From the NCBI GenBank assembly GCA_934247935.1, contig CAKQKE010000001.1:1-64000 (forward strand): DNA of 64,000 nt. The letters run 5' to 3'. The DNA comes from an uncultured Clostridia bacterium. Lineage in GTDB: Bacteria > Bacillota > Clostridia > Christensenellales > Borkfalkiaceae. Positions 49,657 to 59,194 of this stretch are shown piece after piece (the first letter of the stretch is position 1; each line of letters begins with the position of its first letter). Under the pieces are notes generated by a model, which searched no databases, was not told where the DNA came from, and was given only the letters and a program-made list of their open reading frames with translations. A program made the position numbers and the translations under genes.

Positions 49657-50262
49657 AATAAAAAAACATATAATTTTTTTAAAAAACATATGTAATTATC
49701 ACATAAAAATCACAATAATAGTTTATTATATAGGCATAAACAAAAAGGAAGAGAAATTCTTTTAAGTTTATTTAAATTGTTCACCCATAATCCCCCTTAA
49801 AATACAAACAAAAAGAAGACACTCCCTTCGGGGTTTGTCTTCTTTTTGTTTTGCTTTGAATTTTCAGGCTGACGGCATAACGTTGCAAATATAACAACTG
49901 CACTCAATAACCGCGTACAATAAATAATGATAGCGCGGGCGCGTTGCGTGCGCGCGTATGTATATAAATCGGGTATAAACCTGTTTTTGTTATATATATT
50001 TAAACCGCGCGTATTAATAAAGTATATGTCGCGCGTATATTGCCGATATTTAGCAGATATTGATTAAAATTAAAGCATATACATAACGATTGACGATTTA
50101 AGCGTGTAATGTGATATTGTCGAATATTAAACACGCATAAGCCTTTGCCGCATACGAAAGGTAAGCCGAATAAAAAATACCACTCAAAAAAAGTCAAAAG
50201 TAAAAATAATTTCAACGCTTCAAAAAAAATAAAAAAATTTTTAAAAATATTACATAAAACTG
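49657..50262. other. Long intergenic region before hrcA
   Basis: No gene is seen in about 600 bases. It contains a strong isolated hairpin (49807-49850), a 22-bp alternating purine-pyrimidine tract (49945-49966) and repeated GCGCGTAT words at about 49951, 50007 and 50032. A short RNA ending at the hairpin is possible, but no good promoter is visible for it. Confidence 0.5.
49807..49850 (+). terminator. Strong hairpin terminator without an obvious gene
   Basis: AACAAAAAGAAGACA (49807-49821) / TGTCTTCTTTTTGTT (49836-49850), perfect 15-bp stem with an inner CCC-TTCG-GGG, then TT. It lies 150 bases after the DUF1653 gene and may end that transcript or a small RNA. Confidence 0.75.
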
Positions 50263-50291
50263 TTGACAAACGAAAAAATAAGTTATACAAT
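50263..50291 (+). promoter_or_regulatory. Promoter of the hrcA operon
   Basis: TTGACA (50263-50268), 17 bp, TACAAT (50286-50291). Confidence 0.9.
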
Positions 50292-50301
50292 ATAGTCAAA
50301 A

Positions 50302-50328
50302 TTAGCACTCGGGTACGTTGAGTGCTAA
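50302..50328. promoter_or_regulatory. CIRCE operator (HrcA binding site)
   Basis: TTAGCACTC-N9-GAGTGCTAA, a perfect match to the CIRCE consensus, placed over the transcription start of the heat-shock operon. Confidence 0.98.
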
Positions 50329-50377
50329 CAAACAAATACCGAGAGTGCCAATCCGGTAAGCGAAAAGGAGGGACAAA

Positions 50378-51397
50378 ATGGAATTATCCGACAGAAAAAA
50401 GAAGATACTTCAAATTGTGGTAGACGATTACATCGATACCGCCGTTCCCGTTTCATCTAAAAGCATTACCGAAAAGTACATGTCAAACGTAAGTTCGGCG
50501 ACCATAAGAAGCGAGTTGTCCGCGCTTGAAGAGTTGGGCTTTTTGTCTCAACCGCACACGTCGGCGGGCAGAGTTCCTTCTGCGGAAGCATACAAACTTT
50601 ACGTCAACGAGTTGATGGTAAAAGACGATCTTACGGTTGAAGAACTCGATTACATTAAAGAGGCGTTCAATCAAAAGACACAAAACATTGAAAGCGTGCT
50701 TAAAAACGCCACCAAGGTAATAAGCGAACTTACGTCTTACACCTCGGTTGCGGTTGCTCCGCACGACGGCACCGACAAGATTATCAATTTAAAACTTTTC
50801 CGTTTTAAACAAGATAAGGCTCTTGTCATAATAGTTACGGAAACAAAACTTTTAAAGGACAACTACATAGACGTTCCGCCGCAAATGACCGACGAACAAT
50901 TAAACGACGCCGGCGATATTCTGGCGAGAATGTTTACGGGAAGAACGGTTGAAGAAATATGCTTGATGTCTCCCGAAATCGAGGACAACTTCCTCGGTTA
51001 TAAAAACGTTTTTTTAAACGTAATCGAGGCATTGAAAGAGTATATCCGCAACAACGAAGACATCGTTTTGGAAGGCGAAGACAAAATTCTCGACCACCCG
51101 GAATATTCGGACGTCGGGAAAATCAAAAACTTTTTGTCGGTAGTGACGAGTAAAGACAAAGTAATCAAACTTTTAGACGACAACGGAAAGGATATCGAAA
51201 TCAACGTAAAAGTCGGGTCCGACGGATACGACGACGTCCCCGAAGATTGTTCGCTTATATCCGCCACTTACAACGTAAACGGCAAAAAATTGGGTACGTA
51301 CGGCGTAATAGGACCGTCGAGAATGGATTATCAGAAGGTAATAGCCGTTCTTGAAAACGTGGGCAAGATTCTGGAAAATATTTTAAGCAATAGGTAG
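50378..51397 (+). CDS. hrcA: Heat-inducible transcription repressor HrcA
   Basis: 339 residues. The N-terminal winged helix (LSDRKKKILQIVVDDYIDTAVPVSSKSI...) is followed by a GAF-like domain and the C-terminal GPSRMDYQKVIAVLENVGKIL typical of HrcA. It binds the CIRCE site just upstream and represses this operon until heat stress; GroE helps it fold. AAGGAGGG precedes the ATG. Confidence 0.97.
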   Translation: MELSDRKKKILQIVVDDYIDTAVPVSSKSITEKYMSNVSSATIRSELSALEELGFLSQPHTSAGRVPSAEAYKLYVNELMVKDDLTVEELDYIKEAFNQKTQNIESVLKNATKVISELTSYTSVAVAPHDGTDKIINLKLFRFKQDKALVIIVTETKLLKDNYIDVPPQMTDEQLNDAGDILARMFTGRTVEEICLMSPEIEDNFLGYKNVFLNVIEALKEYIRNNEDIVLEGEDKILDHPEYSDVGKIKNFLSVVTSKDKVIKLLDDNGKDIEINVKVGSDGYDDVPEDCSLISATYNVNGKKLGTYGVIGPSRMDYQKVIAVLENVGKILENILSNR

Positions 51398-51402
51398 TAA
51401 AA

Positions 51403-51948
51403 ATGGAAAAAGAAAATAAAAAAGATATAAAACAAGAAGAAGATAAAGAAAAAGAAGCAAACAAGGCAAACAAAGAGCACGAAACCAAGCATCACGAAGA
51501 ATCCTTTAAAGATCAAGCGGAAAAAAACGCAAAACTCGCAGAGGAATATAAGGATAAATGGTATAGAGTGACAGCCGAGTACGACAATTACAGAAAGCGC
51601 ACGCAAACCGAAAGGGCAACCGCTTATCTCGACGGACAAACGGACGCAATCAAGAAAATTTTAGTAATCGGCGACAACCTCGAAAGAGGGCTTGCTTTCG
51701 ACCTCGACGAAAAGACCAAACAAGGACTTCAACTTATATTCAGGCAATATAACGAAGTCATTAAAAATCTCGGACTCGAAGAAATAAACCCCGTAGGAGA
51801 AAAATTCGACCCCAACTTTGCCGAAGCGGTAATGCAGGAAGAAGCAAAGGACGGAGAAGAAGAAGGTACGGTAAAAACCGTATTCAGAAAGGGTTACAAA
51901 CTTAAAGACAAAGTTGTGCGTTATGCGCAAGTTGTCGTTGTAAAATAA
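51403..51948 (+). CDS. grpE: Nucleotide exchange factor GrpE
   Basis: 181 residues. A very charged Lys/Glu N-terminus (1-45), a long helix (to about 80), WYRVTAEYDNYRKRTQTER and a C-terminal beta domain ending VRYAQVVVVK are diagnostic. GrpE releases ADP from DnaK and acts as a thermosensor. It lies five bases after hrcA. Confidence 0.96.
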   Translation: MEKENKKDIKQEEDKEKEANKANKEHETKHHEESFKDQAEKNAKLAEEYKDKWYRVTAEYDNYRKRTQTERATAYLDGQTDAIKKILVIGDNLERGLAFDLDEKTKQGLQLIFRQYNEVIKNLGLEEINPVGEKFDPNFAEAVMQEEAKDGEEEGTVKTVFRKGYKLKDKVVRYAQVVVVK

Positions 51949-52026
51949 AACGTTTTACGGCTTTTTGCAAAAGCCGGGCATATAAATTTCAAATCAGAAA
52001 AATACACAAAAAGGAGATATAAAATT

Positions 52027-53817
52027 ATGAGTAAAGTTATAGGTATAGATTTAGGTACTACAAATTCTTGCGTAGCGGTAATGGAAGGCGGCGAACCCGT
52101 CGTAATCGCAAATGCCGAAGGTTCGAGAACGACCCCCTCGGTAGTAGGTTTTCAAAAAGACGGTGAAAGACTTGTCGGTCAAGTAGCAAAACGTCAGGCG
52201 GTGGCAAACGCCGACAGAACGGTTATCTCCATAAAAAGACATATGGGTTCCGATTATAAAGTAAATATCGACGGAAAACAATATTCTCCTCAGGAGATTT
52301 CCGCAATGATACTTTCAAAACTTAAAAAAGACGCCGAGGCTTATATCGGCGAACCGGTTAAAGACGCGGTAATCACTTGCCCCGCATACTTTACCGACAG
52401 CCAAAGACAGGCAACTAAAGACGCAGGTAAAATCGCAGGTCTCAACGTACTTCGTGTAATCAACGAACCTACGGCGGCTGCGCTTGCTTACGGTCTTGAT
52501 AAAGAGTCTAAAACTCACAAAGTAATTATTTACGACTTGGGCGGCGGTACGTTCGATGTGTCTATTCTTGAAATAGGCGACGGCGTATTCGAAGTTTTGG
52601 CAACCAACGGTAACTGCATGCTCGGCGGCGATGATTTCGATAAGAGAATAATGGATTACCTTGTAGACGACTTCAAGTCCAAAGAGGGTATCGATTTGTC
52701 AAAAGATAAAATGGCAATGCAAAGGTTGAAAGAGGCTGCGGAAAAAGCAAAGATAGAACTTTCTTCCACTTCTTCCACAAACATCAACCTTCCTTATATA
52801 ACTGCTGACGCTACGGGTCCCAAACACCTCGACGTTACGCTTACTAAACAAAAATTCGACGCGCTTACCGACGACCTTGTAAAGATGACTATGGAGCCGC
52901 TTCAAAAGGCTATGAAAGACGCAAACTTATCATATAGCGACATTGAAAAAGTTATCCTTGTCGGCGGTTCTACAAGAATCCCCGCAGTTGTCGACGCGGT
53001 AAGAAAAGAAACCGGCAAAGAGCCGTTCAAGGGTATCAACCCCGACGAATGCGTTGCAATCGGCGCGGCAATTCAAGGCGGCGTATTGAGCGGTGAAGTT
53101 AAAGACGTTCTTCTTCTCGACGTAACTCCTCTTACGCTCGGTATCGAAACGCTCGGCGGCGTATGCACTCCGCTTATCGAAAGAAATACCACTATCCCCG
53201 CTAAAAAGTCTCAGATATTCTCGACTGCGGCGGACAACCAGACCGAAGTTACCATTCATATTTTGCAAGGTGAAAGAAAGATGGCTGACGGCAACAAGAC
53301 GCTTGGTCAATTCAATCTTTCGGGTATTGCTCCGGCTCCTAAGGGCGTTCCTCAAATCGAAGTTACGTTCGATATCGACGCAAACGGTATCGTACACGTT
53401 ACCGCAAAGGATTTAGGCACTCAGAAACAAGCCGACATCACGATTACTTCTTCTACAAACCTTTCCGAAGACGAAATCGACAAGGCTGTAAAAGAGGCTC
53501 AACAATACGAAGCGGAAGACAAGAAGAGAAAAGAGGCGGTTGACGCTAAAAACGGTCTTGACGGACTTATTTTCCAAATCGAAAAGACTTTGAAAGACAG
53601 CGGCGACAAGATTTCCGCAGAAGACAAGGCAAAACTCGAAGACGCGGTAAAAGAAGCAAAGACCGAACTCGAAAGCAACGATACCGACAGAATTAAGGCG
53701 GCTACCGAAAAACTTTCTAAAGAGGCTCAGGACGTATTTGCAAAACTTTATCAACAAGCGCAAGGCGCACAAGAGCAGCCCGCTGACGGAGACACCGAAT
53801 TCCACCAAGGCAACTAA
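52027..53817 (+). CDS. dnaK: Hsp70 chaperone DnaK
   Basis: 596 residues. It starts VIGIDLGTTNSCVAVMEGG; IYDLGGGTFDVSIL and VILVGGSTRIPAV are the ATPase signatures, VLLLDVTPLTLGIETLGG is the interdomain linker, and a substrate domain and lid follow. It lacks the EEVD-like tail and ends with a polar stretch. AAAGGAG precedes the ATG. A 22-bp palindrome lies between this gene and dnaJ. Confidence 0.98.
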   Translation: MSKVIGIDLGTTNSCVAVMEGGEPVVIANAEGSRTTPSVVGFQKDGERLVGQVAKRQAVANADRTVISIKRHMGSDYKVNIDGKQYSPQEISAMILSKLKKDAEAYIGEPVKDAVITCPAYFTDSQRQATKDAGKIAGLNVLRVINEPTAAALAYGLDKESKTHKVIIYDLGGGTFDVSILEIGDGVFEVLATNGNCMLGGDDFDKRIMDYLVDDFKSKEGIDLSKDKMAMQRLKEAAEKAKIELSSTSSTNINLPYITADATGPKHLDVTLTKQKFDALTDDLVKMTMEPLQKAMKDANLSYSDIEKVILVGGSTRIPAVVDAVRKETGKEPFKGINPDECVAIGAAIQGGVLSGEVKDVLLLDVTPLTLGIETLGGVCTPLIERNTTIPAKKSQIFSTAADNQTEVTIHILQGERKMADGNKTLGQFNLSGIAPAPKGVPQIEVTFDIDANGIVHVTAKDLGTQKQADITITSSTNLSEDEIDKAVKEAQQYEAEDKKRKEAVDAKNGLDGLIFQIEKTLKDSGDKISAEDKAKLEDAVKEAKTELESNDTDRIKAATEKLSKEAQDVFAKLYQQAQGAQEQPADGDTEFHQGN

Positions 53818-53877
53818 TCGATGAAAATCGAATAAAGATTTGCAAAAATCAAACGAATAACACACATATTGCGGATA

Positions 53878-53899
53878 AAGGAGGAAAATTTTCCTCCTT
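53878..53899 (+). repeat. 22-bp perfect palindrome with hidden GGAGG between dnaK and dnaJ
   Basis: AAGGAGGAAAA (53878-53888) / TTTTCCTCCTT (53889-53899). As RNA it forms a loop-less or tight hairpin hiding a ribosome-binding-type AGGAGG. There is no T-run. It probably shapes processing or stability at the dnaK 3' end and lowers dnaJ expression. Confidence 0.6.
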
Positions 53900-53933
53900 A
53901 TATCCGTTTATTTAAAGAATAAAAGGTATATTT

Positions 53934-55073
53934 ATGGCAGCAGATTATTATAAAATACTCGGAGTGGAAAAAACCGCTTCACAAGACGAAATCAAATCGG
54001 CATACAGAAAACTTGTCAAGCAGTATCACCCCGATCTTCATCCGGGAGACGAAAAGTGCGCCGAGAAGTTTAAGGAAATAAACGAGGCAAACGAAATTCT
54101 TTCCGACCCCGAAAAGAGAAAACAATACGACTTCGAACTCGAGCACCCCGGTGCTTCGTCGTTCGGCGGCGCAGGTGGATTTTCGGGTCAGGGGTTCAGC
54201 GGATTTTCGGATATTTTCGGCGATATTTTCTCGCAATTTACGGGTGGAGGCTCAAGGGCGCAAAGAAACACCAAGGGCGACGACGTAACGATCGAAGTCG
54301 AACTTTCTTTTCTCGATGCGGCAAAAGGTTGCAGAAGAGAGATAAATTATATGCGTAAAGAGCCTTGCAAAAGTTGTAAAGGTAACGGCAGTAAAGACGG
54401 CACTGCGTTTAAAACGTGCGATAAATGCCAGGGCACCGGTCAGGTGCAATACTCGGCGGGCAACGGATTTTTCCGTACTGTTTCCACGCGCGCATGTCCC
54501 GCTTGCGGCGGTTTGGGTAAAATAATTCTCGAGAAATGCCCCGATTGCGGCGGTAAGGGCTACAACAGAAAGCAAAACACGGTTGTACTTGACATACCGG
54601 CTGGTGCGGATACGGGCAGTTATATGACCAAAAAAGGTGCCGGCAACGCGTCTCCTTACGGCGGCGAGTGCGGTGATTTGATTGTGCTTTTCAAGGTTGC
54701 TCCGCATAAAATGTTGACGAGAAAAGGTTTCGATTTATACGTAGAAGTTCCTATTTCTTACAAGACGGCTGTTTTGGGCGGCACGGTAAAAGTACCTACG
54801 GTCGACAATGCAGTTGATTTCGACGTCCCGGCAGGCACTCAAAGCGGAAAGACTTTCGTTATGAGAGGCAAGGGTATTCAATCGTCGAGAGGAGGCACCG
54901 GCAATTTGTATATAACCGTCAAAATCGAGGTACCCATGAAGGTCGGCAGAACGCAAAAGAAAATGCTTGAAGACTTCGACGACGAGTTGGAAATTAAACA
55001 GTATTCCGATATCAAAAACTATTCAAGCAACGTACAAAGTCTATACGGTGTAGACCCGTACGAGAAAAAATAA
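53934..55073 (+). CDS. dnaJ: Co-chaperone DnaJ
   Basis: 379 residues. The J-domain (1-67) has the HPD motif (QYHPDLHPG), then a Gly/Phe-rich linker, four CxxCxGxG-type zinc repeats (CKSCKGNG, CDKCQGTG, CPACGGLG, CPDCGGKG) and the C-terminal substrate domains. It stimulates the DnaK ATPase and delivers substrates. AAAAGGTA is a weak ribosome site. It is the last gene of the heat-shock operon. Confidence 0.97.
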   Translation: MAADYYKILGVEKTASQDEIKSAYRKLVKQYHPDLHPGDEKCAEKFKEINEANEILSDPEKRKQYDFELEHPGASSFGGAGGFSGQGFSGFSDIFGDIFSQFTGGGSRAQRNTKGDDVTIEVELSFLDAAKGCRREINYMRKEPCKSCKGNGSKDGTAFKTCDKCQGTGQVQYSAGNGFFRTVSTRACPACGGLGKIILEKCPDCGGKGYNRKQNTVVLDIPAGADTGSYMTKKGAGNASPYGGECGDLIVLFKVAPHKMLTRKGFDLYVEVPISYKTAVLGGTVKVPTVDNAVDFDVPAGTQSGKTFVMRGKGIQSSRGGTGNLYITVKIEVPMKVGRTQKKMLEDFDDELEIKQYSDIKNYSSNVQSLYGVDPYEKK

Positions 55074-55103
55074 ACATATACGGCAACTTTTATTGCCCAT
55101 TGG

Positions 55104-55133
55104 GACTATCGATAACTCGGTAGTCTTTTTTTT
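55104..55133 (+). terminator. Terminator of the dnaK operon
   Basis: GACTATCGA-TAAC-TCGGTAGTC with one wobble, then eight T. Confidence 0.9.
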
Positions 55134-55139
55134 ACGACT

Positions 55140-55189
55140 CTGTCGCAACCTCCGATTGATTTCCGGCGGAAAAATACCGCATAATTTCA
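55140..55189 (+). repeat. 50-bp dispersed repeat, copy 1
   Basis: 41 of 50 bases match 59195-59244, including the last 19 without a change (AAAATACCGCATAATTTCA). It lies seven bases behind the dnaJ terminator. The rest of the gap to prmA (55190-55449) shows no gene, only a short AACCGC...GCGGTT hairpin around GTATACGTTT at 55385-55412. Confidence 0.65.
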
Positions 55190-55449
55190 CGCGTTTTGCT
55201 CGGCTATGCGCCCTCACAACAACGCGTGCCTTATTTGTATTTTTCTCGCCATAACGCAAAATGCTAATCAATCATTTATTGCGACATCGCCTTGTTTCGG
55301 CTTTGTTTTGACTTGATTTAGTATTGTTTCACTGCCGCATAATTTATCACGAAATTACTTTTTTCAATAATTAAACAAAGAGAAGAACCGCAAGTATACG
55401 TTTAAGCGGTTTTTAAAGATAAATATAGAAAGGATTATGCAAAAAATTG

Positions 55450-55478
55450 TTGTTAAATATAAAAAAATATGTTAAACT
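55450..55478 (+). promoter_or_regulatory. prmA promoter giving a leaderless mRNA
   Basis: TTGTTA (55450-55455), 17 bp, TAAACT (55473-55478). The start would be at 55485, one base before the ATG. Confidence 0.6.
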
Positions 55479-55485
55479 TTATTGT

Positions 55486-56430
55486 ATGAAATACGTTGAA
55501 TTGACAATATCGACAACGTCCGAAGCGCAAGAACTCGTTTCGGATTTAATGTGGGAATACACCGATTACGGCGTGGCTATCTGCGACGTAAAGGACGTTA
55601 TAGAACTCATCGAAAACCGCCGTTCTACATTCGATTACATCGAAGACGACATAATGAAATCTTTTACAAGCGGCACGCTTGTAAAGGCTTATTTCGACGT
55701 GAACTCAGCGGCAAAAATAATACCGCAAATCGAGTCGCGTTTGCACGAAATGAAGAAAAACGCGCAAGGCTATTTAGATTTCGGCTCGCTCGAAGCGGTC
55801 AAAAGAGAGGTTGACGGCGACGATTGGATAGAGGTGTGGAGAAAGCATTACCGCCCGATCGATCTCGGCAAAATTCTCGTTTGTCCGGAATGGATAGACG
55901 CACAGCCCAAAGAAGGGCAAAAAATCGTGCGCATCGAGTCGAATATGGCGTTCGGCACGGGCGAACACGAGACGACTTCCATGTGTATAGAGTTTTTAAG
56001 CGAGTACGTAAAAGAGGGAATGACCGCCGTCGACGTAGGTACGGGCAGCGGAATTTTAGGCATAGCGTGCGCAAATCTCGGCGCGGGAAAAGTGTATATG
56101 GTAGATAACGACCCCGTAGCCGTCGAAACGGCAAAACGCAACTGCGCGTTAAACAACGTAAGCGACGTTTGCGTCGTTGACGAGGGTAATCTTTTAGACG
56201 ATAAAGACGTGTGCGCCGACCTCATAGTTGCCAATATTACAGCAGACGTATTGCTCATTCTTGTCAAAACGATAGATAAACATATCAAAAAGGGCGGCAG
56301 GATTATTTTAAGCGGAATATTAAACGACAGAGTAAACGACGTAATTTCGGGCTACGAAAAGCATGGTTTCAAAGTCGATAAATCGAGGACGAAGGGAGAG
56401 TGGACGGCACTTTCTATGGTGAAACAATGA
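55486..56430 (+). CDS. prmA: Ribosomal protein L11 methyltransferase PrmA
   Basis: 314 residues from the ATG at 55486 (MKYVELTIST); the frame extends to a TTG at 55447 but this runs through the promoter. The SAM-binding motifs VDVGTGSGILGIA and VDNDPVAVETAKRN and the catalytic-site text MAFGTGEHETTSM and DLIVANITADVL are typical. It trimethylates L11. There is no ribosome site before the ATG. It overlaps rsmE by four bases, forming a translation-related operon with rsmE and mtaB. Confidence 0.95.
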   Translation: MKYVELTISTTSEAQELVSDLMWEYTDYGVAICDVKDVIELIENRRSTFDYIEDDIMKSFTSGTLVKAYFDVNSAAKIIPQIESRLHEMKKNAQGYLDFGSLEAVKREVDGDDWIEVWRKHYRPIDLGKILVCPEWIDAQPKEGQKIVRIESNMAFGTGEHETTSMCIEFLSEYVKEGMTAVDVGTGSGILGIACANLGAGKVYMVDNDPVAVETAKRNCALNNVSDVCVVDEGNLLDDKDVCADLIVANITADVLLILVKTIDKHIKKGGRIILSGILNDRVNDVISGYEKHGFKVDKSRTKGEWTALSMVKQ

Positions 56431-57143
56431 GCGGACCGAGAAGATTTTTCGTCGACGGAGTAAGCGACGTAACCACCGTGAGCGGAGAAGAATACAACCA
56501 CGCAGTCAACACTTTAAGACTTCGCGTGGGCGACGAGATAATACTTTGCGACAACACCGAAAAAGAATATCTCGCAAGCATCACGCAAGTGGATAAAAAA
56601 AGTTTTTCGGCAAAAATAATCGAACAAAGGGTTTCCGAATGCGAGTGTAAAAATTTCGTCACGCTGATTTGCGGGTATTTAAAAGGTGACAAAACCGAAC
56701 TCGTCGTGCAAAAAGCGGTCGAACTCGGCGTGAAAAAAATAGTCGTGTTTTCGTCAAAGTTTTGTTCGGCTTATATAAACGACAACAAACTTCAACGCCT
56801 TAAAAGGGTGTCCGTCGAATCGGCAAAGCAGTGCGGCAGAAGTATCGCGCCCGAAATTTTGTACGAGGACACGTTTGAAAAGGCTCTTTTCCACGGCGAA
56901 AGTGCGAAAAACAAGTTGTTCGCCTGTGAATTTGTCACCGAAAATTCAACTTCTTTGGGAAAAATCGACGGCGATACGGCGATAGTCGTGGGCAGCGAAG
57001 GCGGTTTTTCTGCGGAAGAGGCGCAAGCGGCGACAGACCTCGGCTACAGCACGGTTTCACTGGGTAAAAGGATTTTGCGTGCCGAAACGGCGGCGATTGC
57101 CATGACTTCCATAGTCGTATATTTATTGGGAGAATTACAATGA
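56427..57143 (+). CDS. rsmE: 16S rRNA m3U1498 methyltransferase RsmE
   Basis: 238 residues from the ATG at 56427, which overlaps the prmA stop (ATGA); an in-frame start at 56400 would overlap prmA further without benefit. An N-terminal PUA-like domain is followed by a SPOUT fold with VVGSEGGFSAEEAQAA and LGKRILRAETAAIAMTS, the knot that binds SAM. It methylates U1498 of 16S rRNA. It overlaps mtaB by four bases. Confidence 0.95.
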   Translation: MSGPRRFFVDGVSDVTTVSGEEYNHAVNTLRLRVGDEIILCDNTEKEYLASITQVDKKSFSAKIIEQRVSECECKNFVTLICGYLKGDKTELVVQKAVELGVKKIVVFSSKFCSAYINDNKLQRLKRVSVESAKQCGRSIAPEILYEDTFEKALFHGESAKNKLFACEFVTENSTSLGKIDGDTAIVVGSEGGFSAEEAQAATDLGYSTVSLGKRILRAETAAIAMTSIVVYLLGELQ

Positions 57144-58375
57144 AGGCGGTAGTTTTTACGCTTGGTTGCAAAGTAAATTTTTGCGAAAGTTCGGCACTTA
57201 TAAACGGGCTTAAAAGTCTCGGGTACGAGACTTCGGACGAACTCGGTTATGCCGATTTATACATAATCAACACTTGCGCCGTTACGGGCGAGGCGGAAAA
57301 GAAATCCCGTCAGGCGGTGGCGAGGGTGAAAAAATACAACGAAAACGCCAAAATCATCATCACGGGTTGCGCATCGGAAAAAGCCCCTGAAGACTTTTTA
57401 AACAAAGACGGCGTCACGCTCGTCACGGGCACTAAATCAAAAGACAAAATTCTTTCCATGCTTGAAGAAAAGGGCGAAAAAATCGACGATTCCGCCGATT
57501 ATTATGAAGAATATCTGCCCGCAAAAACGAGCAACGCAAGGGCGTATATCAAGGTTCAGGACGGCTGCAACAACTTTTGTTCTTACTGCATTATTCCTTA
57601 TTTAAGGGGCAGAAGCCGGTCGAGAGACCCGCAAAACGTGTTAAAGGAAATCGAATATTTGTCGCCCGCCGAGGCGGTAATCACGGGCATAAATCTCACG
57701 GCGTACAATTACGGCGGCATGGGCTTGACGGGGCTTATTGAAAGCCTTAAAGACGTAAATTGCCGCATTAGGCTGGGTTCGCTCGAAGTAAACGTAATCG
57801 ACGAGAAATTTTTGTCCGCGACTAAACAACTTAAAGATTTCGCCCCGCATTTCCACTTGTCCTTGCAGTCGGGCAGCAACAAAGTACTTAAAGAAATGAA
57901 CAGGCACTACACGAGAGAGCAGTTTAAGCAAAAAGTCGATTTGATAAGGAAATTTTATCCAAATGCCGGCATAACCACGGACATAATAGTCGGCTATTCC
58001 ACCGAGACCGAGCAAGACTTTTCAGATACGCTCGCGCTTGTAAGCGAGGTTGAATTTTCCGACGTGCATTGCTTTCCGTATTCGAGGCGTGAGGGCACTG
58101 TCGGTGCGAAACTTAAAGAACTTGCGCCCGAGATTAAAAAGGACAGGTTAAACAGACTTATCGAAGCAAAAGAAGTGCAAAAAGATAAGTTTATCGATAA
58201 AAATCTCGGCAAAATTTTAGAGTTTTTGCCCGAAGAAGAGCAAGACGGCATGACCGTGGGTTACACCGAAAATTACATCAGGGTATACGTAAACGAAAAA
58301 CCGAAAAACAAACTCGCAAAGGTAAAACTTACCGAAAAATATCTCGACGGTGCAAAAGCCGAAATAGTGAAATAA
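57140..58375 (+). CDS. mtaB: tRNA t6A37 methylthiotransferase MtaB
   Basis: 411 residues. An N-terminal UPF0004 domain with three cluster Cys (TLGCKVNFCES, INTCAVTGEAE, ITGCASEKA), the radical-SAM motif CNNFCSYCIIPYLRGRSRS, and a C-terminal TRAM domain. The text matches MtaB (formerly YqeV) rather than MiaB. It makes ms2t6A37 in tRNAs for ANN codons. The prmA-rsmE-mtaB order is common in Bacillota. Confidence 0.94.
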   Translation: MKAVVFTLGCKVNFCESSALINGLKSLGYETSDELGYADLYIINTCAVTGEAEKKSRQAVARVKKYNENAKIIITGCASEKAPEDFLNKDGVTLVTGTKSKDKILSMLEEKGEKIDDSADYYEEYLPAKTSNARAYIKVQDGCNNFCSYCIIPYLRGRSRSRDPQNVLKEIEYLSPAEAVITGINLTAYNYGGMGLTGLIESLKDVNCRIRLGSLEVNVIDEKFLSATKQLKDFAPHFHLSLQSGSNKVLKEMNRHYTREQFKQKVDLIRKFYPNAGITTDIIVGYSTETEQDFSDTLALVSEVEFSDVHCFPYSRREGTVGAKLKELAPEIKKDRLNRLIEAKEVQKDKFIDKNLGKILEFLPEEEQDGMTVGYTENYIRVYVNEKPKNKLAKVKLTEKYLDGAKAEIVK

Positions 58376-58510
58376 CCCATATATAATAGGACGAAATTGT
58401 TTAAGACCAATAAAAACCGCCGTAAACAGCGTTAAAATTGCCGCAAAAACGGCAAAAATAATAAAAATGCCGCTTAAAATAAGCGGTTAAAACATAAAGG
58501 AGAATAAAAA

Positions 58511-58849
58511 ATGGATTGTTTATTTTGTAAATTCGCAAACGGAGAAATTCCCGTAAACAAGGTGTATGAAGACGAAAACATGATAATTATTTGCGATATC
58601 GAGCCAAAGGCAAAATATCATTATCTCGCCATACCCAAGACGCATTTTAAATATTTAAGCGAAATGACCGAAAAAGACGAGGTTATGCTCGGCAAAATTT
58701 TAGCGACAATACCCACCCTTAAAGACGTGTTGCATTTAGAAGGGGGATACAGACTCGTGATAAATCAAGGCGACGATGCGGGTCAAAGCGTGCCGCATTT
58801 GCATATTCACATACTGTGTGGTCAAAAAATGGGCTGGCAACCGGCATAA
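58511..58849 (+). CDS. HIT-family nucleotide-binding hydrolase
   Basis: 112 residues. MDCLFCKFANGEIPVNKVYED is the zinc-binding start and GQSVPHLHIHIL the histidine triad (H-x-H-x-H). The enzymes split adenosine-phosphoramidates and similar substrates. AAAGGAG precedes the ATG. Upstream at 58438-58488 two small hairpins (TTGCCG/CGGCAA and CCGCTTA/TAAGCGG) follow the mtaB gene. Confidence 0.95.
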   Translation: MDCLFCKFANGEIPVNKVYEDENMIIICDIEPKAKYHYLAIPKTHFKYLSEMTEKDEVMLGKILATIPTLKDVLHLEGGYRLVINQGDDAGQSVPHLHIHILCGQKMGWQPA

Positions 58850-58874
58850 ATTTTACAAATTGCGATAAAATTTG

Positions 58875-58903
58875 TTGACAATAGGCATATTTTTCTATAT
58901 AAT
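58875..58903 (+). promoter_or_regulatory. rpsU promoter
   Basis: TTGACA (58875-58880), 17 bp, TATAAT (58898-58903), both hexamers perfect. Confidence 0.92.
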
Positions 58904-58961
58904 ATATATGCTTAATGTGAAAGTAGTCATTTGCCATAGGGCAAAGGAGGGTTGAATATAC

Positions 58962-59141
58962 ATGTCTACGGTAAGAGTTGGTGAAAACCAATCGTTGGAA
59001 GACGCTCTTCGCAGATTTAAAAGAAAGTGCGCAAGAGACGGCATCATCGGAGATTTACGCCGCAAAGAATTTTACGAAAAGCCTGCGGTAAGAAGAAAAA
59101 AGAAGGCAGAAGCTGCCAGAAAGAGAAATATGAAAGGCTAA
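58962..59141 (+). CDS. rpsU: 30S ribosomal protein S21
   Basis: 59 residues (STVRVGENQSLEDALRRFKR, then a basic tail KKKAEAARKRNMKG). The ATG at 58962 has AAAGGAGG 12-14 bases upstream. S21 helps base-pairing of mRNA at the anti-Shine-Dalgarno site. It is usually followed by yqeY, which is not here; a terminator closes the gene. Confidence 0.97.
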   Translation: MSTVRVGENQSLEDALRRFKRKCARDGIIGDLRRKEFYEKPAVRRKKKAEAARKRNMKG

Positions 59142-59149
59142 TTTTTACA

Positions 59150-59185
59150 CCCGCTGAAATTTTTTGATTTTGGCGGGCGTTTTTT
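59150..59185 (+). terminator. rpsU terminator
   Basis: CCCGCTGAAAT (59150-59160) / ATTTTGGCGGG (59167-59177), 11 bp with two wobbles, then TTTTTT. Confidence 0.88.
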
Positions 59186-59194
59186 ATTTCGGCA

